NCBI GenBank assembly: GCA_022661535.1
Contig: JAKULF010000014.1
Coordinates: forward strand, 558,001 to 622,000
DNA length: 64,000 nucleotides
Direction: 5' to 3'
Source: Eutypa lata
Lineage: Eukaryota > Ascomycota > Sordariomycetes > Xylariales > Diatrypaceae
Position numbers and translations under genes: made by a program. Under the pieces are notes generated by a model. The model was not told where the DNA came from, ran no database searches, and saw only the letters and a program-made list of their open reading frames with translations. Shown here piece after piece: positions 46,360-56,646 of this stretch; the stretch's first letter is position 1, and each line of letters starts with the position of its first letter.

Positions 46360-46861
46360 AGGGGGGTTGGGCGGACAGACTGAATTATAGGAGTAGCTTT
46401 TAGTGGCTAGCGTTGTCTTAATGGATTAGGAGGACTCTATGTAGCATTTACATAGGCGGTGATATTGAGCAGGAGTTCTACAGCCACAATAACACACAAA
46501 TACCACCCAAACAAGCATCTAACTTCCAAGGAGTGATAAACCTAAGTCTGCACCCATTCGGACAAAGTACTTCTCCAGCCTAATTACCAACTAGCTGACT
46601 AGTCTAGTCTCTTGCCTGGTATCCGACTATATGGCACACGATCCCTATCAACCCCAGACTGCCCAGATTCGACCCACCTGACACAGTGAGCTGAGTCTAG
46701 AACTATCCACTATTTATCATGCGTTTCATCTCCACTTCGCCGCATGAGACTACCCACCTAGGTGTACCACACGTTCTTTGCGCCGGCGGAGAGTTCAACC
46801 GCGATCCTTCCCACTTCATCAACCCGTGAACTAGTTATTATGTAGATTGGAATCGGCCCCC
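46360..46861. other. Intergenic, probable promoter of the Zn2Cys6 gene
   Basis: A 502-bp spacer between two co-oriented genes. No recognisable feature beyond ordinary composition. Confidence 0.5.
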
Positions 46862-48331
46862 ATGCCTTCCAACATGACGTTCTCGAGGACGCGGACCGGG
46901 TGCTTTACGTGCAGGGAAGACGGCTACAAATGCGACGAGCAGAAACCCCACTGCGGCCGCTGCGTCCGGCTGCAGAAGACGTGCAAAGGGTACGGAGTCA
47001 AGCTGAAGTGGCGCAACTTCGAGGGCCCCCTGACGACCGCCCAGCCAGGGGCCAGAAGACGGACGAGCAAATCGAAATCCCCCCCGGGGAGCGACGGCGG
47101 CCTCGCGGTCACGAGACCCCAGACGCTGCGGGGTCCCTGGGACCCGGTGATGATCGCTCGCAACCCGTCGTATCTCTCCCCTGACGTCGGGACAACGGAC
47201 CAGTACCTCCTGGACCACTGGACGAACAGTCTGGCGACGGTGGTCTCCATGGCCACCGGCCCTAAGAATCCGTTCCTCGTGCATCTAACGCCTATGATGA
47301 TGCACTCCACCGCGCTGCGTTCCGCCGTATGTTCCATGGCAGCGAGTCATTTAGCTATCCTAAGAGGAGACCACGCCCTTCAAACATCCGCCATCCACCA
47401 TCGCGTTCTGGCAGTGTCCTCCCTGCGGCAAACGCTACAAGTCCAAGACCCAGAACTCTCCCTCGCCACTATCCTACTGATGCAGGTTTCCGACCGTCTG
47501 TTCGCCATCGACACGAGGGCGGACCATTTGGCCGGGGCCAAGGCCATCATCACGGGCCGGGGGAAATACTACGCTTGGGATACCGCCAGCGCCGCGTTCC
47601 TGCTCAGCCTCTGCTTCTACCATGATGTCCTCGCATCCGTCTCCCGCGGGTCGAGTCCCTTGCTCGGATTCGACGACGGCAATGACGACAAGCACCGCTT
47701 CTCCGTCGACACCATGGCCATGGAGGGCATCGCCTCCATGCAGGGTTTGACGGCCGTCGTGCGGCTCGTCGGTCGCATCAGCCGGATGCGGGGCCAAAGT
47801 CTTGACGAGCAGACGACGGCGGGCCACGCGATCGCAGAGGCACTCAACGCGTTAGGAGGGGAATCCGACACCGAGGCCAATGACGGGGCCGGGGCCGAAA
47901 TCCAAGACAGCAACGGCACGGACTCGGACATCCACCACACGGTGCAAGCGTACAAGCACGCGGCCTTCATCTACCTGTACCGGGTGTGGTGCAACGTGGG
48001 GGCGCCGCACCCGCTGACGCTGCGCCACGCGGGCCGCTGCCTCGCGCACCTGGGCCGGGTGCAGCTGTCGTCGGCGCTGCTCTCGGCGCACGTGTGGCCG
48101 CTGTGGACGGCGGGGTGCGAGACCATCGACGCGGAGCAGCGGCGGGCGGTCGGCCGCCGCGTCGACGCCATGTACGAGGTGCGCCACCTGCCGTCGCTGC
48201 GCCGCATCCGCCAGGACATCGAGGAGGTCTGGTCCATCAAGGACCACCGGCGCACCTCCACCGGCGTCGACAACGTCGACTGCATCAAGGCCATCCTGCG
48301 GAGCCGGCAGAGGGAGGCCGACCTGGCCTAA
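46862..48331 (+). CDS. Zn2Cys6 (C6) fungal transcription factor
   Basis: A single exon of 489 residues from the ATG at 46862; a second in-frame ATG at 46874 is also possible. The binuclear zinc cluster has Cys14, 17, 24, 31, 34 and 41 (spacing 2-6-6-2-6). The loop between Cys17 and Cys24 is REDGYK, less basic than the usual RRRKVK type, while DEQKPHCGRC is typical. A Lys/Ser-rich linker leads to a fungal_trans_2-type regulatory domain (LLDHWTNSLATVVSMATGPK, HSTALRSAVCSMAASHLAIL, VYRVWCNVGAPHPLTLRHAG). It is a nuclear sequence-specific regulator. Its position 0.5 kb downstream of the 2OG oxygenase suggests, without proving, that it controls that gene. The last 200 residues are extremely GC-rich. 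Confidence 0.93.
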   Translation: MPSNMTFSRTRTGCFTCREDGYKCDEQKPHCGRCVRLQKTCKGYGVKLKWRNFEGPLTTAQPGARRRTSKSKSPPGSDGGLAVTRPQTLRGPWDPVMIARNPSYLSPDVGTTDQYLLDHWTNSLATVVSMATGPKNPFLVHLTPMMMHSTALRSAVCSMAASHLAILRGDHALQTSAIHHRVLAVSSLRQTLQVQDPELSLATILLMQVSDRLFAIDTRADHLAGAKAIITGRGKYYAWDTASAAFLLSLCFYHDVLASVSRGSSPLLGFDDGNDDKHRFSVDTMAMEGIASMQGLTAVVRLVGRISRMRGQSLDEQTTAGHAIAEALNALGGESDTEANDGAGAEIQDSNGTDSDIHHTVQAYKHAAFIYLYRVWCNVGAPHPLTLRHAGRCLAHLGRVQLSSALLSAHVWPLWTAGCETIDAEQRRAVGRRVDAMYEVRHLPSLRRIRQDIEEVWSIKDHRRTSTGVDNVDCIKAILRSRQREADLA

Positions 48332-49833
48332 GGCGGCGCGGGCATGGGTGATGGTGGTGCCTTCTGTCTGTCGAAAATTTACCACCGGGGGCCTGCCTAA
48401 CGACTCAACTAACGACGCTGTTGTTGTGCGTTGCGTGGGTAGACGTTAGTTACGTGTTTGCTGGATTCTGGTACGAATTTGTGGCGGGCGCGGTTTTGTG
48501 AATGGGTTTCGTAAGCACCTCTTATCATCTTTTTGACTGGTTAAGGGACCTGCGTTATTTATGCCACTTCTTGCATTTTGATGTCCTTGAAGTTCAGGAT
48601 GGAAGTGTGGATGATCGGTCTCTCTTCTGCCTCTCCAAATCCGGAAAACTCATCATGCTATATGACTAGCAACCTCTGTCATTGAGAACCAAAGAGGGAA
48701 AAGAAGTAACAGCAACAATCTATTTCGCACTGGCGTCCTGGAAATGTGGGAAAAGAGCAAAGGTGGCCGGGGGGGACCTCTTCAACAGCCTGGCGATCCC
48801 CCCACCCCCCATGCCACCGCAACCATAGATACAATCTAAATCGCAGAGCCAAGGGCTTCGATGACGGTTTTACAACAACAATTAGATGTAATTAAACACG
48901 AAGCGAAGGGAAGCACGGGCATAAATTGAGGGACCACGAACGGAGGAGACGAAACCATTCGCTAAATAACGGAAGGTCCCTTCTGACCTGTGGCTATGGA
49001 ATGGGTATCTAGGGGTGGCCTACGGACTTTTTGAAGACTGCATGGGTTGCGAAGTGCTTACGGACATTTCAAAATGTCTGGGCTACGCGTGGGTCCGTGG
49101 GTGTGTAAGCTGCTTCGGGTGGGGTTTCTCAAGCTACATTTCAACCATTTCGGCTCTCTGTCTTTGGAGACTACAATTATAGGTGGCTCCTGTCTCTACC
49201 GGTAACTCTGGCTGTAAGGAATACTGTTGTTTGATGCCTTCAGGGAGTATGTCGCGACTAGGAATGTGGTCTTTCGGTGTTTGATCATCCTTCAAGGGCT
49301 AGATAGAGCATGGATTTGGTTCTGATTATAACGCATATAGGCCCTACACTTCACTTCTAGCATCGTCACTAGTGTCAAAATATGCGGAAGGTTTGTAGTC
49401 GCATTTGGTTAAGCTGAGAACGAGCTGTGGATTACGGGTAGTTTTCGCATGAGAAACTAAAGATAAATAAATAAATAGTAAGATGAATTATTCTTAATAT
49501 TTTTAATCAATTATACCCAACTTGAATGCAGCCGTGTGGTTGATTGTTTTGGGAATTTTGACGAACTCCGGCCGGAGACTTTTCATAGCGAACGTTGCCA
49601 TATTTGGTCAGTACGGGGCAATTCAATTGGCCCGACGGAATGGCATGTCTCGAGCGGACGGGGAGTTGGCCCGAACTCTTAAGATATAAATTCATATATA
49701 AATACATCATTGACGGTACATACATTACATTGGTAAATGCTGGCGGGCATATTGTGAATCGTTTCTATCAATTACTTATATAACCCCTTCATTTATAGCC
49801 CCTGAACCGAACTTTGTGATCTTGTTTCCAGAT
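48332..49833. other. Intergenic, no gene seen
   Basis: This spacer lies between the Zn2Cys6 gene and the reductase gene. It has A/T-rich sequence at about 49440-49510. Short overlapping frames at 49507-49783 lie directly upstream of the reductase start and have no support. Confidence 0.5.
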
Positions 49834-51351
49834 ATGGCGCCGCGCAAGGAATCCAGAAAATACGACATCGTGATTATAGGTGCCACAGGGTATACGGGAG
49901 TGCTAACAGCAGAATACCTCGCCTCGAATCTACCAAAAGACATAAAATGGGCAATCGCAGGCAGGTCAAGAAATAAACTTGAGGCCCTTGCCAAGAAGTT
50001 AAAGGATATGAACCCAGATCGGTCACAGCCAGGTACTCGTAAAGGCTCAGACAATCAACTGGCATATATTAACACCATTACAGCTGTCGAGATCGTTTCC
50101 TTCAACGACCGGAACCAGGTCGACATTCTGGTTGGCAATGCTAAAGTCTGCATTAGCGTAGTGACCTACTGGAAGGAGTCCGTCGGGGAGGTCATCGTAC
50201 AAGCTTGTATTGAGAAGAGGACGGACTATCTAGATGTGTGAGTGATGTAAACTCATCCATTTGCCCAAGTTCTCACCTTCTAATATGAATCTGACTGCTA
50301 GGGCGGGGGACATCCCATTGCTTAAAACATGGATTCAGAAATATCACCAAGCCGCCGAGTCCGCTGGTGTTGCTGTACGTATCGCATCATAAACCGATCA
50401 TTCTGCCGCAGAATCCTCACTAACCTTCCATAGCTCATCCACGTCTGCGGGATGAATTCCACCTTCACAGATGTCCTAACATGGACTGCGGTGCGGGAAT
50501 TGAGAACTTCAGCCTCCCTGAAGACGAAAGAAGTGATACTATCTGTCAAAGAATCCGAGTACGTGCAATGCAATCCAATGAGTAGATAGTCTCTAGACAT
50601 CCCTAACCTGACTTTTTCTTTATTCCGAAGTACCAACGCCAGCGGTGGCACCATCGAATCCATCATGCACCAGCTAAGCCTGGACCGCGACGTCCTGGAG
50701 GAATCCAACAGACCCTGGACGCTGTCCCCCATCGAGGGGGTCAAGACATCGCCCTCGACCAACCGCCTCGGCCTGCGCCGCGACCTCGATCTCGGCCTGC
50801 TCGCGGCGTCCTCGGTCACGGCCACCGGGAACCGCGCCATCACCCACAGGGCGTGGGGGCTCCTCCGGGACGCCGACGCCGACTACGGGCCCAACTTCCA
50901 GTACAACGAGTACGCGAAGGTCTCGTCCGCACTGTCCGGGTTCCTCAGCATCCTCGGCTCTCGCCTCCTACTCGCGGCGCTCGGCTCCGCCCCCATCGCT
51001 GCTGTCGCCAGGTGGTTCCTCCCGGGGCCCGGGGAGGGACCCGACGTCGAGAAGACGAAGGACATACGTATAGCGATGGAGGCCGTCGCGGTGCCGGATG
51101 TCGAGGGGGAGGACGCGCAACGGAGAGCCCCGCGCGCCCGCTCCGTGTTCTCGTATCCAGGGGGCGGCTACCACGTCACTGCCTTGTTCCTAGTGGAGGG
51201 TGCTGCCTCGCTGCTGTATGCGAGGGAATTGGAAGGCGGGTACGCTGGCGGATGCCTCACCCCGTCCTTCCTGGGCGATGATTTCGTTCGGAGAATCCGG
51301 AAGGCGGGCGCGGTCCTTAAGTCTGAAATGTTGCCGTCTTCTGCGGCTTAG
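49834..51351 (+). CDS. Saccharopine-dehydrogenase-like oxidoreductase (trans-acting enoyl reductase type)
   Basis: Four exons (49834-50237, 50302-50374, 50434-50558, 50631-51351) give 440 residues with consistent phases. An N-terminal Rossmann fold begins YDIVIIGATGYTGVLTAEYL (GxxGxxG nucleotide site) followed by WAIAGRSRNKLEALAKKL. The middle keeps CISVVTYWKESVGEVIVQAC and RTDYLDVAGD. Typical family blocks further on are HVCGMNSTFTDVLTW, SGGTIESIMH and FSYPGGGYHVTALFLVEGA. The C-terminal part has a hydrophobic segment (SGFLSILGSRLLLAALGSAP) seen in membrane-associated members. These proteins are called saccharopine dehydrogenases by homology but generally do not make lysine; NAD(P)-dependent reduction of a lipid or polyketide-like substrate is more likely. 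There is no evidence for the actual substrate. Confidence 0.9.
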
Positions 51352-51747
51352 ACTTCGGGAGGGGCCTTTTAATATAACGAAGTTATGCGAGGATTCTAGA
51401 CCACGAAATGGCAGCAAAATGAAAATCTATGGCTACTGCGGTCAAGATAGTTCATCTGTCGTCACTTCCAATATATCTGAAATTACGCCTTGGAAATTAT
51501 TACAATGACACAAAAGCTTCAACGCACCCTGCCCTTTTTTTTTTCTTCTTCTTCTTCTTTTTTCCCCCTTTTTGGAGCTTCAATTTACTCGTCAAAACTG
51601 CCTAAGTTTGTAATTACCATTGTTATTGGGAGAAACTTACATGGGCCTACACTACGGGTCTACACCAAAAAGGAAACCCCCTAAATGGCCGGCCCGCACG
51701 AGCAAACGGTACTCGTCTAAAAATAAAAAGTGTTTGAAAATATTAAC
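51352..51747. other. 3' flank of the reductase gene
   Basis: Non-coding, with a T/C-rich tract at about 51534-51570. Nothing further recognised. Confidence 0.5.
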
Positions 51748-51754
51748 AAAAAAA
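51748..51754 (-). terminator. Oligo-T, possible RNA polymerase III terminator
   Basis: Seven T in a row on the minus strand, 7 nt beyond the 3' arm of the tRNA-like element. Such a run stops Pol III; its role depends on the element being transcribed. Confidence 0.4.
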
Positions 51755-51760
51755 TATATT

Positions 51761-51940
51761 TGCCTGGTCCAGGAATCGAACCTGGGTCTTCTTTTGCCGT
51801 TCTGTGGAGGTGGAATATTCGCACAGGGTGTGAAGATTCACCCGGATGTTTTTGCTGTGTACATTGGTACAGCCGCAGGGCATCGAACCCGAAGTCTTCA
51901 GTTGTTCTTTGTGACGTGTTAACCACTACACTAACCTGGC
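51761..51940 (-). ncRNA. tRNA-like element, possibly tRNA-derived SINE or disrupted tRNA gene
   Basis: The minus strand starts GCCAGGT (51940-51934) with a Pol III A-box TAGTGTAGTGG (51933-51923) in a good D-arm (GTGT..ACAC). There are two B-box copies: GGTTCGATGCC (near 51878-51889) and GGTTCGATTCC. The latter sits inside a perfect T-arm hairpin CCAGG-TTCGATT-CCTGG (51785-51769). The following ACCAGGC (51768-51762) pairs with the 5' GCCAGGT at six of seven positions. Distance between the halves is about 100 nt more than a tRNA allows, and both B-boxes are preceded by GAAGAC, suggesting a duplicated 3' half. No convincing anticodon arm is seen. It could be a SINE head, a tRNA pseudogene or a tRNA with a large insertion. 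Confidence 0.5.
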
Positions 51941-51942
51941 TT

Positions 51943-53497
51943 TCAATTGTTAAAAAGTTGTTGTCTTATTATGACTTATATGATGGACTGACTTGGTCTG
52001 TATGTAGGTATATGTATGTCACTTACTGGCTGCCGAGTACATAGTACTTCATACGTGTATCGAATGTATCATACATATTCAAGGTTGGATCTTAGGTACC
52101 GAACGACTTGTCACCGGATAATCCACAAATGTATGCTGCCCTTATTAGCACATAACCAGAACCATCGCTTCTCAAAAGCACCGGTAAAGGGCAACTATTA
52201 ATTACACAAAAATGGTTGTTGCGGTAAGTGTACTTTGGACCAATGGCAACATAACTATTTGCGGTGTAGAAAGACGCCTTGCCTTCGAGGAATACCTGGA
52301 AGTTAGACACAAATCCTTGATTTATTTCGTTATACTCTCTCTGATATCTCGACCAAGCCTGTCCTCCACCTTTAATTCTCATTCGAATCCGTTTTATCAC
52401 AGAATTTGCGCTCCATGCACGCATCAATGCCATCGATGGCTTCAAGATCAACATAGCTCTAATCTTTTCCTGGTTTTGTGCTTTGATCATACAAAGTCAT
52501 AACCTTTAAAAACTAGTCTAACTTGAGAAGATGCTATATGTCTTTCTACAGACATCATATCTCAATATTTGTGACGTTATATCTATGAAGTATTGTAATG
52601 TTATGGATGCCATCTGCTATATCCACTGACCCGGGGATAGAACCATATAACTTTTGGGGCTTCATCTCGACTAATTCATCAAGGACGCAAGGCAATAGCC
52701 ATCGACCATACATCGGGCCGTGCTGGGATGACATGTCTGATATCCAATGTATAGAGATTATGTGGAATAAAAGTAGCAACTCTAATTCGCGAAGAAAGAA
52801 AGAATTTTCTTTCAAAATCGACACTCCTTTATGGTTGTGTATGTTTAAGGCGAAGTAGCGATATATAGTAAGTGAGCAGGCAAGTCTTAGGATGGATCAT
52901 CATGTGCAAAGTTAGGACAGGACCACCATGTTTACGGAGAATTAGCAGTGTATGGATCTATTCAAGATGTTATAGTCGTATTCGATTACATACTCCGGCA
53001 TTTTCCCCTAAGTACTATTATAATCTTACCCTACATATGTGCACTCTAAATATGATGCCCTTCAAAAGGCTCTCATGTGGTGTCATATGCACACTTCGTC
53101 TATATTGGCTGTATCATTGTCACCTCATGTTTCACCCCTGGAACTGTGGCTTTATAACAATATTTACTTTGGTAATCAGCATGTTAAGTTGTGAAATATA
53201 CCTCATAGTTTTTGAGAGATATCCCCTTTTCGTATTGAGGAATTGAAATGTGACACGTCATATTTTCTGTAAGTTCTCTCACAAGCCAAAACGCCCAGAA
53301 GAGGAGAGACATAAATAATACAGCACGGCAAAATACCAAGATTTCCTGCCATAGAGCCACCCACTCGCTAACTTTGAATCTCACACTTGTCAAGAAATCT
53401 ACGATCGTTGACATTCGTTGCTATATGAAAATGCTCGAACAGGTCTGTTGAATCATTTCCATAAACGCTTCCGTTTTCGAGTTGTTATGATTAATTG
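51943..53497. other. Intergenic, no gene seen
   Basis: AT-rich spacer. Several 80-130-residue frames overlap on both strands (52092-52502, 52555-52858, 52872-53414) but share no domain or splice logic and look like chance frames. Confidence 0.45.
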
Positions 53498-54311
53498 TCA
53501 TTCCAGGAACCCATCTCTAGAGCGTCTTAGCTCTCGCAGGCGCGATAAGGCGAGCAAGGCCTCCGAAGATGAACATGAACTAGTGATATTGTTAAGATGA
53601 CGACTAAGGAGGTCAGGCGTTCTGGTGATACACACTATTTCGTCAAGAAATTTGAATCGGTACGTGAGAGCAATGTAGGCATCCCCATCGTAGAAGGCCC
53701 TCAGAACATGGGCAAAGGCGCCGAACCGGCTGGTTGATAATACGTCGTTGAAGAAGCTGTTGTCACCGTAAGTCCTGAGCCATAGAAAACAGACAGCACA
53801 ACTTCGGTAGATCAATACTCACAGCGCTTTATACTCGCCACCAGGGTCAACTTTTTCTCTAACGACTAGCCTTTCCCCTTTGAATCCCTTCATGCTGTGA
53901 ACTACGCGGGGCGGTATTAAAACCGTGGGGTCGCCTGCAAGTGCGACTATCCTCTCCCCGTCAAGGCTCACTTCGAGTCTGCCCTCAAGGACACTGATGT
54001 GCTCCGTATGGTACTAGAGAACCTTAGTCCTATTCCTGAGACAGAATTGGAGAGCTCATCCATAGAGGAAGGGTAATTATAAATGTTTTACCTTGTGCCA
54101 GTGCGGTGGGACGTAGACAGGTTCAGAATCAGGTCCACCGACACAAATCGTGTCCGCCACCCATCTATCAATGGAGTCCTCTGGCTCGGCATCGTTCAGT
54201 TTTATGTCCATTGACAAGCCCTTTGCAGTTAGTATGAGGGTGTCGCTATGATATTAGATGTGTACTCACGGGGGCAATGGCCAAAGTCTTCACTACCTTG
54301 AGTGAAGTCAT
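53498..54311 (-). CDS. Small cupin-domain protein
   Basis: Four exons (54311-54270, 54220-54092, 54013-53823, 53774-53498) give 212 residues, with every junction GT-AG and in phase. Splicing assembles PPHWHKYHTEHISVLEGRLE, an exact cupin motif 1 (H-x-H-x4-E-x6-G), with the exon 2/3 junction inside it. It is followed by cupin motif 2-like GDPTVLIPPRVVHSM. The C-terminal half (TYGDNSFFNDVLSTSRFGAF, LRAFYDGDAYIAL) is helical and typical of fungal single-cupin proteins of unknown role. No signal peptide. The metal-binding His/Glu set looks complete, so a metal-dependent isomerase, dioxygenase or binding function is possible. Because the exons are short, no single open frame reveals it. Expression is not shown. 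Confidence 0.8.
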
Positions 54312-55897
54312 TCTGAAAAAAAGTTGTGGTTTGTCAACAAGGGTTCAGTATGCTATAACTACCGGACTTTTAAAAGAAGCACTTAGTCAAGTGCAAGTAG
54401 ATGCTTTTATAATGAGAGGGACCTCCCGATGTAATTCCTGGAGGGATAACGCTTAACGTGCACGGATACGATGTACATTTTATTGTTGCAAGTAGCCCCT
54501 TAGGTATTCAACCTCCCCAATGATACATCAACCGGGAAACATAACGGCCGTTAAATCCGCAGCCCTTGGTAACCTTCTTATACATATTGACTCCCATGTT
54601 ATACTCCGGCATTGATGATTGGGGGGAAGCCTACTCCACTGAGAGTTAGCTCGTTATATTGGCCACTATTAATAGTCTAGAGGGCCTAGGTGGCCAATTG
54701 GATGGGCGATCGACTTCGGCTGGTACAGCATATAATGTTCCAAGTTTACCTATAGTTGACATCATCTTGGATTCTCGGCTCGCTTTTAAGTATTATCCTT
54801 ATTATATTACGCAACAAAAGGGATTGTGGAGAATCGGTTCCTAGGTTCAGCTACATGCCATCCACTCAGCCGGAGAAACGATGCAGCGAGCTGCGAGGGT
54901 GTGTACTAGACGTGCATGAGGGCGGCTCTGACTACGTCCCGGGACACTAGATGTTCTACTAGTTCTGGTGTACCTGACCTCAAGTGGTTCTTTATTTGTG
55001 AATTCGGGTCCTACATACCTCGAATTCTCGTTCTGACGAGGGAATCAGTGGGAATAGGTGGGGCTGCTGCCAGTTCTAGGGGTAACTGATAATAGGCATA
55101 GACTTGTTGTTGCGGAGTAATGCGTCATGTCATTATATACTTATGTAGAATTCCTATCTATGCGATTCATGGATTGCAGTTCTGGAAAGATTCTAGATCC
55201 CTGAATCATTGTTTGCAAGAATTACGTCTTTCGAATTGCAGCTTATAGACAGACACTAGTACCTACGTAGGTATCTCAAGAGCTATAATTAGTGTGTCTT
55301 AGCCGTAGGGCGGCTGGGATCTGATTAGATAAGACACCCAATGATCCCTCATTAGGTACGTTGAGATAATATATTAAATCGTTACAGTAAGTAGTCTAGG
55401 TAGGTAGCTACTAAAGATATACCGAATAGTCAGCTTCACTTTTCACTTGTTTGCCAAGTCGGCTTAGATATGAGGCTCCCTATGAGATTTGGCCTCATTT
55501 TAGGCCAATGGAAGAATATAAATCGGCACCCTTAAAACACTTGACAACGTAATACGGTGAATCATTTCCATGTACCAAGGAATGTGTTTGCGCCTCAATG
55601 GGGGCACCAGCTGACTCTCCGGAACTTGAAATTCTTGAATAAGTGGCGAACGTTCTTCGGTGTGTGACGCTGAGCGAATCGGTGAGGTTAAAATGTAAAT
55701 ACATTCACATAAAAACTAGGGAAAAGTTCTACCAAAATCTCATACGGAATTTAAGAACAGTCAAGCACATCCCAAGGCACTCCACTCTCGCAGGTGTCAT
55801 AGATCATCATTTTGCGAAGCTGTGCAACTGTCGCCAACTATTCTGAATGTGTCTGAATACCGACGGAACACAGAACGGGTTAGTGTGAATGCAGCTT
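54312..55897. other. Intergenic, no gene seen
   Basis: Upstream region of the cupin gene. Many TAGGTA/CTACCT words, no coding support. Frames at 54659-54950 and 55495-55846 overlap antisense or lack domains. Confidence 0.5.
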
Positions 55898-56380
55898 ATT
55901 AATATTAGGGATGCACAAAACACGTGTTATGGTGCTTAACACACGTATAACACGGACCCACCCGTATTATACGATAACACCCATACTAATCGCTGCGTTA
56001 TACGGTGTTATGGTGTTATACAAATGTTGCATTACATTAATATAAAATTTTCAATATAAATTATTTATATATTTTATTATTTAAATTAACAGTTATTATA
56101 ATTGTGATTTATTTAATTATTATGCGGTTTGTAAGTTTGTAGGTCTATAGGTAGGTCTGTAGGTAGGTCTGTAAGTAGGTCTGTAGGTAGGTCTGTAAGT
56201 AGGTCCATGTAGGTTTGTATGCTTGTACCTAGGTACCTATCCAAAAAGGGCTAGTACGGCATGGAATATAGTTAATCCTTTCCGGTGTTATGTGTTATAT
56301 TCATAACACGTGTATCAACACCGTATTATACGTATAATACATAACGTGTGTTTTGAAAATTGCAACTGTAATTAATATTA
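55898..56380. mobile_element. Short non-autonomous DNA transposon (hAT-like MITE)
   Basis: The direct repeat ATTAATATTA occurs at 55898-55907 and 56371-56380, flanking 463 bp. Inside each border is an imperfect inverted repeat: left GGGATGCACAAAACACG followed by TGTTATG, right (reverse complement) beginning TACAGTTGCA then CAAAACACACGTTATG. Multiple subterminal copies of GTTATACG / CGTATAAC / CACGTGTTATG follow on both sides, as in hAT elements. The interior has an AT-rich part and a GTAGGTCT-type tandem repeat at about 56140-56215. No transposase. A TAGGG-type terminus suits hAT, but the 10-bp flanking repeat is longer than the usual 8 bp, so the superfamily is uncertain. Confidence 0.7.
56140..56215 (+). 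repeat. GTAGGTCT-type tandem repeat inside the MITE
   Basis: Alternating GTAGGTCT and GTAAGTAGGTCT-like units in direct orientation. It may have arisen by slippage after insertion. Confidence 0.85.
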
Positions 56381-56646
56381 TGTAGTTAAAAAATGTTAGT
56401 CGCTTTGCCTAATCTGCATTCCCGATTCGTCTCACAAGCTATGATTGTGTCGGCCCAATCCCACTCAAGTATTTAAACACGGACATATACTTTCCAAACG
56501 TTATATTACCGCAAAACACCAAAACGTACCTATATTCTGGTTGCTGTATCCCTGTATCTACAGTACCGGTTTTTATTACTCTTAGAATTATACACCCTCA
56601 CTTATAACTTATTCTGCATTGCATTCCAGTTACGTGAGTGGGCACT

